From positions 1-9,376 of the forward strand of contig CACYBP010000058.1 in the NCBI GenBank assembly GCA_902772625.1: a stretch of DNA of 9,376 nt, read 5' to 3'. Below are positions 1 to 6,239 of the stretch, piece after piece (within the stretch, counting starts at the first letter, position 1; each line of letters starts with the position of its first letter). The notes under the pieces are model-generated. The model was not told the origin of the DNA. It saw only the letters and a program-made list of their open reading frames with translations, and did not search any database. Origin of the DNA: Oscillospiraceae bacterium (GTDB taxonomy: Bacteria > Bacillota > Clostridia > Oscillospirales > QAMX01). A program made the position numbers and the translations under genes.

Positions 1-1037
1 ACCTTTCCGGCGTAGACCGAATACTTGCTGGTCACGGCGTTGTAGCCCATGAACCAGAGCACCACCGACAGGAGCAGGAAGAGAAGCGAGATCCGCTCTC
101 CCCGGGAAAGCTTCCGCTTTCCCTCTTCGCTCTCCCCGTCTTCGTCGATGCCGAGGGCGCGGCTTTCCTCCTCCGCCTTTTCCACAAGCTTCGGCTCCTT
201 CACCTGCCAGAGGAAGATCAGAAGCGCGAGGATCATCACCCCGGCCACCACCGCGAAGAAGGGGGTGTAGCTCATCAGGGCGTTTTTATCGGCGCCGGTC
301 TTGAAGACGATGCCCATCCCGAGCACCAGGATGCCGCCCGCCGTTCCCATCAGGTTGATCACGGCGTTGGCCTGGGACCGCAGCGGCTTCGGCGTCACGT
401 CGGGCATCAGCGCCACCGCCGGGGACCGGAAGGTCGCCATGGCGATCAGGATCACAAGCAAGAGCGCGATGAACACGATCAGCGGGGCGGGATCGTCCTC
501 AGTGACCTCGCGGGCGTAGGCCTGGCGGGCCGGGACCACGTAATTCACGTAATAGGGATCGGTCTTCCCGTTCCGCTCGGTGCGGATGGAGACGAATTCC
601 TCCCGGGTGAATTTTTCACGGAGGGTGAAGGTCTCGCCGTCCGGGGTCATCAGATCGGTGCGGTATTCGTGGTTATAAAGCTCGGTCAGGGCCTCCTCGT
701 CGTCCACCGCCGCCACCTTCGCGATGTTGTGAAGCTGGGCGTTGTCGGCGAAGGTCAGGACGATCAGAAACACGGCGGCCACGACGGTGCCGATCAGGAT
801 GTAGGGCGTTCTTTTGCCCAGGCGGTGCTTCGTCCGGTCGCTGATCGCGCCGAACAGGGGCAGCATGAAAAGCGCCAGGACGTTGTCAAGAGCCATGATG
901 ATCCCCGAAAGCGACTGGGACATGCCGAATTTATCGGTGAGGATCTTGGGGATGATGGTGTCGTAGGCCTGCCAGAAGGTGCAGATCAGAAAGAACGCGA
1001 ACCCGACGAAAATGATCCGTTTGGTGGGAAGCTTCAT
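1..1037 (-). CDS. MFS sugar transporter, SLC45/GPH type (3' end cut by window edge)
   Basis: An inner-membrane secondary transporter, probably for a sugar or glycoside with cation symport; the substrate cannot be read from the sequence. About 345 residues are visible and the C-terminus lies outside the window. The ATG at 1037 follows a GAGAGG ribosome site (about 1047-1052) and begins MKLPTKRIIFVGFAFF, which runs into TM1. The loop after TM2 holds D67-R68-T69 and LGKRTPYIL (about 74-82), the MFS motif A equivalent. The stretch TFRSPAVALMPDVTPKPLRS (about 202-221) and a later GYNAVTSKYSVYA near the edge are typical of bacterial SLC45-like transporters. Residues about 97-185, between TM3 and TM4, form an unusually long polar insert. 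A charged central loop (KAEEESRALG, GESEEGKRK) separates the two six-helix halves. It has its own promoter and lies downstream of the isomerase terminator, so it is co-regulated at most, not co-transcribed. The family call is firm; the substrate is unknown. Confidence 0.9.
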   Translation of the reverse strand, partial: MKLPTKRIIFVGFAFFLICTFWQAYDTIIPKILTDKFGMSQSLSGIIMALDNVLALFMLPLFGAISDRTKHRLGKRTPYILIGTVVAAVFLIVLTFADNAQLHNIAKVAAVDDEEALTELYNHEYRTDLMTPDGETFTLREKFTREEFVSIRTERNGKTDPYYVNYVVPARQAYAREVTEDDPAPLIVFIALLLVILIAMATFRSPAVALMPDVTPKPLRSQANAVINLMGTAGGILVLGMGIVFKTGADKNALMSYTPFFAVVAGVMILALLIFLWQVKEPKLVEKAEEESRALGIDEDGESEEGKRKLSRGERISLLFLLLSVVLWFMGYNAVTSKYSVYAGK

Positions 1038-1066
1038 GGCCGATACCTCTCTTTCAGTTCACACCG

Positions 1067-1081
1067 CGGAAAGGCTTTCCG
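1067..1081. promoter_or_regulatory. Palindrome in transporter leader, possible operator
   Basis: A perfect odd-centred palindrome, CGGAAAG-G-CTTTCCG, lies between the transporter promoter (1128-1156) and its ribosome site. A one-base centre cannot form a normal hairpin loop, so a protein-binding site is more likely than an RNA structure. No regulator gene is present in the window. The assignment as an operator is inference. Confidence 0.3.
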
Positions 1082-1127
1082 GGCGGTTTTAGGGGAGCGG
1101 GATCATCTGTCCATAGATAGTATGTTT

Positions 1128-1156
1128 AGTATATCACACTCCGCCGCCGCTTTCCA
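1128..1156 (-). promoter_or_regulatory. Promoter for the MFS transporter (extended -10)
   Basis: Read on the minus strand: -35 TGGAAA (1156-1151), 17-base spacer, -10 TATACT (1133-1128) preceded by TGA, which gives an extended -10 (TGnTATACT). Transcription would start near 1121, leaving a leader of about 85 bases before the ATG at 1037. Its position after the upstream terminator supports an independent transcript. Confidence 0.55.
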
Positions 1157-1179
1157 CTCCTCTTTCGGAGATTTTTTGA

Positions 1180-1219
1180 AAGAAACCCGCCGCTTCCCTC
1201 TTTTCGGGGGAAGCGGCGG
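1180..1219 (-). terminator. Intrinsic terminator after the sugar isomerase gene
   Basis: A perfect 12-bp stem, CCGCCGCTTCCC (1187-1198) with GGGAAGCGGCGG (1208-1219), has a 9-base loop. On the minus strand it is followed by GGGTTTCTTTC. It sits 30 bases beyond the isomerase stop codon and ends the dehydrogenase-isomerase transcript. The other strand lacks a T tract. Confidence 0.8.
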
Positions 1220-1249
1220 CGGTATGCGCTTCGGGAAACGCGTATCCCG

Positions 1250-2218
1250 TCAGGCCCAGGAGATGGTCTTGGGCTTGTCGCTCTTGATGATGACGTCCTT
1301 GAGGAAGTCGACGGCCTTTTCAAGCCCCTCCTCCGGGGACATGAGGCTGTCCTCATGCTCGATGCAGATGGCGCCCTCGTAGCCCGAAAGGACCAGCTGG
1401 CTCATCATGTCGCACCACGTCTGACGGTCGTGACCGTAGCCCACCGAGCGGAAGATCCAGGAGCGGTTCACCTCGTCGGTGTAGGGCTTGGTGTCCAGAA
1501 CGCCGAACTTCGCGGTGTTGTAGGGCTCGATGCGGGTATCCTTGGCGTGGAAGTGGCCGATGCAGCCCGAAAGCTCGCGGATGGCGGCCACGGGATCGAT
1601 GCCCTGCCAGTAGAGATGGGAGGGATCGAAGTTGGCGGTGATGATGGGGCCGACGGCCTTGCGCAGCTTCAGAAGGGTCTCGGGGTTGTAGACGCAGAAG
1701 CCCGGATGCATCTCGAAGGCGATCTTCTCAATGCCGTGTTCGGAGGCGAACTTCGCGGTCTTCTTCCAATAGGGGATCAGGACCTTTTTCCACTGCCAGT
1801 CGAGGATGGCGAGATAATCCTCCGGCCAGGGGCAGGTGACCCAGTTGGGATACTTGGAGCGGGCGCTGTCGCCGGGGCAGCCCGAGAAGGTGACCACGGT
1901 CTTCACGCCGAGCTTTTCGGCCAGAAGGACGCAGTTTTCAAAATCCTTGTGGAAGGAGGCGGCGATCTCCTTGTTGGGGTGGACGGGGTTGCCGTGGGCC
2001 GAAAGCGCGTCGATGACCATGCCGGCGTCGGCGATGATCTTCTTGAATTCCGCAAGCTTTTCGTCGTCGTTGAGCAGGATCTCGGGATCGCAGTGGGCCT
2101 TTCCGGGATATCCGCCGCAGCCGATCTCCAGCGCTTCGACGCCCAGGGACTTGAGGTACGCCACCGCGTCCTTGAAGGGGCGGTCGGCCAGGAGGTTGGT
2201 GAGTACGCCGAGTTTCAT
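1250..2218 (-). CDS. Xylose-isomerase-like TIM-barrel sugar isomerase/epimerase
   Basis: A 322-residue cytoplasmic enzyme of the AP endonuclease 2 / xylose-isomerase-like superfamily (sugar phosphate isomerase/epimerase annotation). The family uses a divalent metal to isomerise or epimerise sugars, inososes or keto-sugars. Likely metal and catalytic residues are visible: E169 and H171 in FEMHPG, D198 and H201 in NFDPSHL, H224 and D227 in HFHAKD, and E287 in IEHED. The N-terminus MKLGVLTNLL fits barrel strand 1, and the motifs GCGGYPGK (33-40) and FSGCPGD (111-117) mark a well-populated subfamily. The length is normal. The ATG follows an AAAAGGAGT ribosome site (2234-2226). It lies 27 bases after the dehydrogenase stop, so the two are almost certainly one operon. 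IolE/IolH-like, tagatose-3-epimerase-like and YcjR-like keto-sugar epimerase roles are all possible; the substrate is unknown. Confidence 0.9.
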   Translation of the reverse strand: MKLGVLTNLLADRPFKDAVAYLKSLGVEALEIGCGGYPGKAHCDPEILLNDDEKLAEFKKIIADAGMVIDALSAHGNPVHPNKEIAASFHKDFENCVLLAEKLGVKTVVTFSGCPGDSARSKYPNWVTCPWPEDYLAILDWQWKKVLIPYWKKTAKFASEHGIEKIAFEMHPGFCVYNPETLLKLRKAVGPIITANFDPSHLYWQGIDPVAAIRELSGCIGHFHAKDTRIEPYNTAKFGVLDTKPYTDEVNRSWIFRSVGYGHDRQTWCDMMSQLVLSGYEGAICIEHEDSLMSPEEGLEKAVDFLKDVIIKSDKPKTISWA

Positions 2219-2245
2219 GTCGATTACTCCTTTTCGTTTTTTATT

Positions 2246-3121
2246 TTATATTTGTTGTTTCTTTTTCCGGCGGGCGTTGGGGTCGTTCAGCTTGTCCGGC
2301 CATTCGTCCAGAGTGGGATCGAGGGGATCGGCCCCCTTCATCAGCTTCCATTTGCCGGTGAGCGCGGGCAGAAGCGCGCCGCCGTCGCAGGTGACGGTGG
2401 TGCCGGTGATATACCCCGCGTCCTCCGAAGAGAGGAAGTAAGCGAGCTTTCCCACCTCGGTGGCGGTGCCGAATCTCTTCAGGGGGATGCAGGAGGTGAC
2501 TCCGTCGTAATAGGAGGTATCCTCGATGCCGAAGGCCACATGGGTCCGGTTGGCCTCCTCGGTGGCGGTGTAGCCCGGGGCGATGCCCACCACGCGGATG
2601 CCGTGGGGGGCCAGCTCCATGGCGGCGTTCATCACGAATTTATCCAGCCCCGCCTTCACCGAGGCGTAGGCCGCGAAATTCATCCAGCAGCCCTTGTCGT
2701 GGTTGGAGGAGATGACGATCACGGTGCCCTTGACCTTGTGGGCGATCATGTTCTTCGCGGCGAAGGAGGTGCAGAAGAAGGTCCCCTTGAAATCGGTGTC
2801 CACCACCCGGTCGAAGAGCTTTTCATTGGCCTCGAGCAGGGGGAAGATCACGGTGACCCCGGCGTTGCAGACCATCACGTCCACTTCTCCGAGCTGTTCC
2901 TCGAATTCCCGGAACATCCGCCCGATCTCCTCCACCGAGGAGATGTCGCCCTTGATCAGAACGGCTTTTCTCCCCATGGCGCGGATCTCCTCCGCAAGCT
3001 TCACGGCCGGTTCCGCCGTGCGGTTGTAGTGCACCGCCACGTCGTACCCCCGGCGGGCGTATTCCAGGGCGATGCCGTGTCCGATGGTGCCGCTGGCTCC
3101 TGTGACGAATACGTTGGGCAT
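2246..3121 (-). CDS. Short-chain dehydrogenase/reductase (SDR), NAD(P)-dependent
   Basis: A 291-residue classical SDR oxidoreductase. The Rossmann fold starts at TGASGTIG (7-14). HYNR (31-34) ends strand 2, and its Arg34 suggests NADP(H) preference. GDI (58-60), NAG (86-88), S138/S139, Y152-x3-K156 and the APG motif (181-183) are all in place. The position that is normally the catalytic-tetrad Asn (in DTDFKGTFF) is Asp110. After the usual CDGG end (245-248) comes a tail of about 40 residues, rich in charge and ending ARRKKKQQI, longer than typical FabG-like proteins. The ATG at 3121 is followed at once by the Rossmann strand, and a purine-rich GGAAGAG precedes it. Placed just before the sugar isomerase, it probably oxidises or reduces a sugar, polyol or sugar acid in the same pathway. 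A fatty-acid (FabG) role is unlikely here because no fatty-acid genes are nearby. Confidence 0.9.
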   Translation of the reverse strand: MPNVFVTGASGTIGHGIALEYARRGYDVAVHYNRTAEPAVKLAEEIRAMGRKAVLIKGDISSVEEIGRMFREFEEQLGEVDVMVCNAGVTVIFPLLEANEKLFDRVVDTDFKGTFFCTSFAAKNMIAHKVKGTVIVISSNHDKGCWMNFAAYASVKAGLDKFVMNAAMELAPHGIRVVGIAPGYTATEEANRTHVAFGIEDTSYYDGVTSCIPLKRFGTATEVGKLAYFLSSEDAGYITGTTVTCDGGALLPALTGKWKLMKGADPLDPTLDEWPDKLNDPNARRKKKQQI

Positions 3122-3182
3122 AGTTATCTTCTCTTCCTTTCCGGGCGGCCTGAAAGCCGCTTCATTCCAATAAACAAACCAT

Positions 3183-4358
3183 TCATTCGACCGTGCTTCC
3201 CCGCTCCTTTTCCAGGAGCTTCACGGGATCCAATACCACGAAGGAGGTGGCGATGCTTCTCATCTCGCTGATGGAGCTGGGCTTGTTGATCAGCTTTCCC
3301 TGGAACACCATGGTGGCCGAGGATCCGCCGTCCAGATTCGCGCAGTTCACCGCGCCGTAATCCAGCATGATCTCGATCACGTCCTTCTGGGTGGCGCCGG
3401 CGCTCTTGGCCGAGCGGCCGTCGATGATGAGCAGAAGGAACTTCCCGTCGGCGGTCTGGCCGATGGCGGCGCGGGGATGCACGCCGGTGACCCCCACCTT
3501 GGCGGCGGTGCCGTTGACGATCAGGAAGGGGTTGAATTCCACCGCGTCGCGGATATTATATTCTTCGGCGGTCAGCTCGTCGTCAGAAAGCTGCTTCAGG
3601 AAGAGCTTCCCATCCCAGGTGATGGCGATCACGTCGTGCTTTTTGCCCTTGGAGCTGTTCCACACCACTTCCCCGTCCTGCATGACGATGCCTTCGGGAT
3701 AGGCGCCGTTGCCCTGCCCCTCCGGATCCGAAAAGCCCGCGGCGTTGATGCCGGCGAAGGCGTCGTAATTCTCGCAGATGGTCCTGAGGGTCTCCCCGTG
3801 CTTGCCGATGCGGCTGGTGACGCCCACCCGGAGCAGGGTCGGATCCTCCACGATCATCATATAGGCGTCGTAGGAAAGGCCCTGGGTGTTCTTGCGGGAG
3901 AATTTATCAATGGTGACCAGCTCCTCCTGGCTTTTGGGAGGGGCGGGTTCGGTTTCGGATTCCGTTTCGGTTTCAGTCACGGTCTCGCTTGCGGGTTCGC
4001 TTTCGGTCTCGCTCCCGGTTTCGGAGACCGGCTCGCTTTCGGTCTCAGAGGCCGGTTCGCTCCCGGTCTCGGATCCGGTTTCGTCCTCTTTCCCGATGTG
4101 GATCAGGGAGAGGTCGATCTCCTCATCGATGGCCTGGGCTTTGTTCTTTTCCACGATCTCGGTGATGTAGGAGGCCGGGAAAAACCACTTTGCCAGATAC
4201 TGGTGATGGAAGGTTTCCATGGCGGTGGTGATCCAGAGCTCCCGGAGGCTTTCCATCGGCCCGTAGATCAGAAAGATCCCGGCGGCCGACCCCAGGAAAA
4301 GCCCGAGGCTGAGGATGATGGCGACGATGCAAAGGAATTTCTTCAGGAATTTTTTCAT
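3183..4358 (-). CDS. Membrane-anchored phosphodiester glycosidase (NAGPA-domain) protein
   Basis: A 391-residue protein predicted to act outside the membrane. Residues 8-32 form an uncleaved signal anchor (FLCIVAIILSLGLFLG...). A predicted helical stretch (about 35-88) and a Ser/Glu/Thr repeat linker (about 91-140) follow. The catalytic-like domain runs from about 150 to 378. Its NAGPA-family (DUF2233) signatures are INAAGF (204-209), FNPFLIVNG (275-283), HPRAAIGQ (294-301), LLLIIDGR (308-315) and NLDGGSSATM (341-350). The mammalian relative removes GlcNAc from a phosphodiester. Bacterial relatives are often called exopolysaccharide or cell-wall associated, so a role on envelope glycan phosphodiesters is likely but unproven. 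The ATG follows GGAAGGA, which lies in a palindrome, CCTTCCGGAAGG (4367-4378). The SDR gene starts 61 bases downstream with no terminator between, so co-transcription is possible. Confidence 0.88.
   Translation of the reverse strand: MKKFLKKFLCIVAIILSLGLFLGSAAGIFLIYGPMESLRELWITTAMETFHHQYLAKWFFPASYITEIVEKNKAQAIDEEIDLSLIHIGKEDETGSETGSEPASETESEPVSETGSETESEPASETVTETETESETEPAPPKSQEELVTIDKFSRKNTQGLSYDAYMMIVEDPTLLRVGVTSRIGKHGETLRTICENYDAFAGINAAGFSDPEGQGNGAYPEGIVMQDGEVVWNSSKGKKHDVIAITWDGKLFLKQLSDDELTAEEYNIRDAVEFNPFLIVNGTAAKVGVTGVHPRAAIGQTADGKFLLLIIDGRSAKSAGATQKDVIEIMLDYGAVNCANLDGGSSATMVFQGKLINKPSSISEMRSIATSFVVLDPVKLLEKERGSTVE
3942..4088 (-). repeat. Coding tandem repeat: Ser/Glu/Thr linker
   Basis: Residues 91-139 of the NAGPA-domain protein are built from imperfect copies of SETGSEPA / SETESEPV, written on the plus strand as repeated TCGGTTTCGGA-, TCGCTTTCGGTCTCG-like blocks. 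The encoded chain is acidic, lacks hydrophobic residues and is probably an extended, flexible spacer between the membrane anchor and the enzymatic domain. Copy number is likely to vary between strains, through slippage. Confidence 0.85.
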
Positions 4359-4407
4359 GGTCAGGTCCTTCCGGAAGGCGTCTCCCCCAAGCGTCTTCCT
4401 TTTGCGA

Positions 4408-4437
4408 TTTATCTTGATAAAGTGCTTGAAATATCAA
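4408..4437 (-). promoter_or_regulatory. Probable promoter for the NAGPA-domain gene
   Basis: Read on the minus strand: TTGATA (4437-4432) as -35, an 18-base spacer and GATAAA (4413-4408) as a four-of-six -10. It overlaps the plus-strand ilvE promoter, and the two share an inverted repeat. It is weaker than the ilvE promoter. Confidence 0.4.
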
Positions 4438-4438
4438 G
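4413..4438. promoter_or_regulatory. Inverted repeat over the divergent promoters, candidate operator
   Basis: CTTGATA (4413-4419) and TATCAAG (4432-4438) are perfect inverted copies with a 12-base spacer. A third, direct near-copy, CTTGAAA (4425-4431), lies between them. The element covers the -35 of both the ilvE promoter and the probable NAGPA promoter. A dimeric regulator bound here could control both directions. No regulator gene is in the window. Confidence 0.4.
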
Positions 4439-4454
4439 CCGGGTGAGCTATAAT
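4426..4454 (+). promoter_or_regulatory. Promoter for ilvE
   Basis: TTGAAA (4426-4431), an exact 17-base spacer, and a consensus TATAAT (4449-4454). The predicted start near 4461 gives a leader of about 95 bases. The leader is too short for a T-box and shows none of its conserved parts. Confidence 0.75.
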
Positions 4455-4540
4455 AAAAATTGGAAGCCGTTTCCCGAAGCGCGGACGGACCTCCGCCCCG
4501 CCCCGGCGTGCACGGTCAAGATTATTATATCATATACGGG

Positions 4541-4547
4541 AAAGGAA
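4541..4547 (+). promoter_or_regulatory. Ribosome binding site that fixes the ilvE start
   Basis: AAAGGAA lies 8 bases before the ATG at 4556. An in-frame ATG at 4460 falls at the predicted transcription start and has no ribosome site. The 32 residues it would add (Pro-rich, unlike any aminotransferase N-terminus) are therefore rejected. Confidence 0.75.
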
Positions 4548-4555
4548 TTCAAACG

Positions 4556-5614
4556 ATGGAGATAAAAATTTGCAGAAATCCGTCTCCCAAGGCAAAGCCC
4601 ACCGGAGCCCTCGGCTTCGGCAAGATTTTCACCGACCACATGTTCCTGATGGACTACACCGAGGGACAGGGCTGGCACGACGCGCGCATCGTCCCCTACG
4701 GCCCGCTGGAGCTTGATCCCTCGGCGATGGTCTTTCATTACGCCCAGGAGATCTTCGAGGGTCTGAAGGCCTACCGCACCGGGTCGGGCGAGATCCGTCT
4801 CTTCCGTCCCTATGAAAACGCCAGGCGCATGAATAACTCGGCCGACCGGCTCTGCATGCCGAAGATCGACCCGGAGGACTGGGTCACGGCGGTGAAGACC
4901 CTGGTGGAGCTGGAAAAGGACTGGGTTCCCCACGAGGAGGGCACCTCGCTCTATATCCGTCCCTTCATGATCGCCACCGACGCCATGCTCGGCGTGCATC
5001 CCTCCAAGACCTATAAATTCATCATCATTCTCTCCCCGGTGGGCAGCTATTATGCCGGCGGGCTGGATCCGGTGCGCATCTACATCGAGACCAAATACGT
5101 CCGCGCCGTCAGAGGCGGCACCGGCGAAGCCAAGACCGGCGGCAACTACGCGGCCAGCATCAAATCCCAGGAGATCTCCGAGGAGCTCGGCTATTCCCAG
5201 GTCCTGTGGCTGGACGGCGTGGAGCAGAAGTACATCGAGGAAGTGGGCGCCATGAACGTCTTCTTCAAGATCGCGGGCAAGATCGTCACCCCGGCTCTGG
5301 TGGGCAGCATCCTCCCCGGCATCACCCGCAAGTCGGCCGTGGAGCTTCTGCGCGACTGGGGCTACGAGGTCGAGGAGCGCCGCCTTTCGGCCGAAGAGGT
5401 CGAGACCGCCGCGAAGAACGGAGACCTTGAGGAAATGTTCGGCACCGGCACCGCCGCCGTCATCTCCCCGGTCGGCGAGCTTCTGATCGGCGACACCCAC
5501 ATCAAGATCAACGAAGGGAAGATCGGCCCGGTCTCCCAGAGGCTTTACGACACCCTCACCGGCATCCAGTGGGGCCGGATCGAGGACACCAAGGGCTGGA
5601 TCACGAAGATCTGA
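4556..5614 (+). CDS. ilvE: Branched-chain amino acid aminotransferase
   Basis: A 352-residue class IV (fold type IV) PLP-dependent aminotransferase that interconverts leucine, isoleucine and valine with their 2-oxo acids, using glutamate/2-oxoglutarate, in the cytoplasm. The length and motifs fit the longer, eukaryotic-like BCAT group rather than the roughly 310-residue E. coli type. Visible motifs: QEIFEGLKAYR (64-74), YIRPF (133-137), KTGGNYAAS (193-201) with the PLP-binding Lys193, QVLWLDG (215-221), IEEVGAMNVFF (227-237) and FGTGTAA (295-301), the phosphate-binding turn. No key residue is missing. It is a single-gene transcript with its own promoter and terminator, divergent from the NAGPA-domain gene and convergent with GtrA. 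No other branched-chain pathway gene is in the window, so the gene is isolated from the ilv-leu biosynthetic cluster. The start at 4556 is chosen for its ribosome site and the MEIKICRNPSPKAKP opening. Confidence 0.96.
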   Translation: MEIKICRNPSPKAKPTGALGFGKIFTDHMFLMDYTEGQGWHDARIVPYGPLELDPSAMVFHYAQEIFEGLKAYRTGSGEIRLFRPYENARRMNNSADRLCMPKIDPEDWVTAVKTLVELEKDWVPHEEGTSLYIRPFMIATDAMLGVHPSKTYKFIIILSPVGSYYAGGLDPVRIYIETKYVRAVRGGTGEAKTGGNYAASIKSQEISEELGYSQVLWLDGVEQKYIEEVGAMNVFFKIAGKIVTPALVGSILPGITRKSAVELLRDWGYEVEERRLSAEEVETAAKNGDLEEMFGTGTAAVISPVGELLIGDTHIKINEGKIGPVSQRLYDTLTGIQWGRIEDTKGWITKI

Positions 5615-5671
5615 CCTTCTCCCGGGACGCCGGTCCCGGAAAGCGTTTCTCCCCCGTTTTCAGAGCAAGGC

Positions 5672-5706
5672 ACAGGCGGCCGGATTTCCGGCCGCCTGTT
5701 TTATTC
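5672..5706 (+). terminator. Intrinsic terminator after ilvE
   Basis: A perfect 12-bp stem, ACAGGCGGCCGG (5672-5683) with CCGGCCGCCTGT (5688-5699), has an ATTT loop and is followed by TTTATTC. It begins 57 bases after the ilvE stop. On the minus strand the stem is followed by GCCTTGC, so it does not clearly terminate GtrA, for which I see no obvious terminator. Confidence 0.9.
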
Positions 5707-5762
5707 TGTTCTTCCCGCGCCGCGCGGAGCGACTCCCGCCGGGCCCCGGGGCCTTCCGGCCC

Positions 5763-6161
5763 TCACTTCTCTTTTTTCTTCCGGAACACCAGAAGCTTGC
5801 TGATCACGTAATTCAGAACGATCACCAGAATATTCACCGGGATCTTCCAGATCCGCTCGTCCCACCGGAAGACCTCCACCCCGAGCGCCATCAGCCCCAG
5901 ATCCAGAAGGCCTGAGATCCCGCGCCCGGCGAAAAAGAGCAGGGCTTCCCGCATGACGGGGCCGAAGCCCCTGGCCCCGGAGGAAAAGACGAAGCGCCGG
6001 TTGGTGACGTAGGCGAAAAGCACCGAGAAAAACCACGCCAGCGCCGTGGAGAGCATGTAATGCACTTTAAGGGCGTCCAGAAGATAGAAAACCGCGAAAT
6101 TCACCAGCGTCGTGGCCACGCCGAAAACGAGGTAAAGGATCACCTCGCGGTATTTTCCCAA
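5763..6161 (-). CDS. GtrA-family four-helix membrane protein
   Basis: A small integral membrane protein of the GtrA family. Members are linked to moving undecaprenyl-linked sugars across the membrane for teichoic acid, O-antigen or other glycan decoration. Four hydrophobic helices are visible: ILYLVFGVATTLVNFAVFYLL, ALAWFFSVLFAYVTN, ALLFFAGRGISGLLDLGLMA, and VNILVIVLNYVISKLLVF. Family marks are NRRFVF after helix 2 and NYVISKLLVF at the end, followed by a basic tail, RKKKEK. The start is uncertain. The in-frame ATG at 6362 lies upstream of a very good promoter (6240-6268) and is rejected. The first standard start codon downstream of the promoter is TTG at 6161, without a strong ribosome site. 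A well-spaced AAAGGAAGG precedes GTT at 6185, which would give GVAGKDRIPLG before the core. No glycosyltransferase partner is adjacent. Confidence 0.85.
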   Translation of the reverse strand: MGKYREVILYLVFGVATTLVNFAVFYLLDALKVHYMLSTALAWFFSVLFAYVTNRRFVFSSGARGFGPVMREALLFFAGRGISGLLDLGLMALGVEVFRWDERIWKIPVNILVIVLNYVISKLLVFRKKKEK

Positions 6162-6239
6162 AGGGATCCGATCTTTTCCCGCAACTCCTTCGCCTTCCTT
6201 TCTCCGGGTTCCCGCGCCGGTGCTTCCGGGGACGGCACT

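Noticed and set aside
669..1382. A 237-codon plus-strand open frame across the transporter leader
   Set aside because: It crosses the transporter promoter, the isomerase terminator and two coding regions, with no homology-like features.
1355..3271. A 638-codon open frame on the plus strand across the isomerase and dehydrogenase genes
   Set aside because: It lies opposite two well-recognised enzymes, is Gly/Val/Asp/His-rich low-complexity, and has no domain. Such long antisense frames are expected where third positions are mostly G or C.
3942..4088. A repeat array that could be taken for CRISPR or intergenic repeats
   Set aside because: The units are short, imperfect, in frame with the NAGPA-domain protein and lack unique spacers. 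It is a protein linker.
4460..4555. An upstream in-frame ATG that would lengthen ilvE by 32 residues
   Set aside because: It coincides with the predicted transcription start and has no ribosome site; the ATG at 4556 has a good one and matches the family N-terminus.
4461..4555. A T-box or leader-peptide attenuator ahead of ilvE
   Set aside because: The leader is under 100 bases, with no T-box core, no run of Leu/Ile/Val codons and no terminator/antiterminator pair.
4448..5500. A 350-codon open frame opposite ilvE
   Set aside because: It is the complement of a highly conserved aminotransferase and has no recognisable motif.
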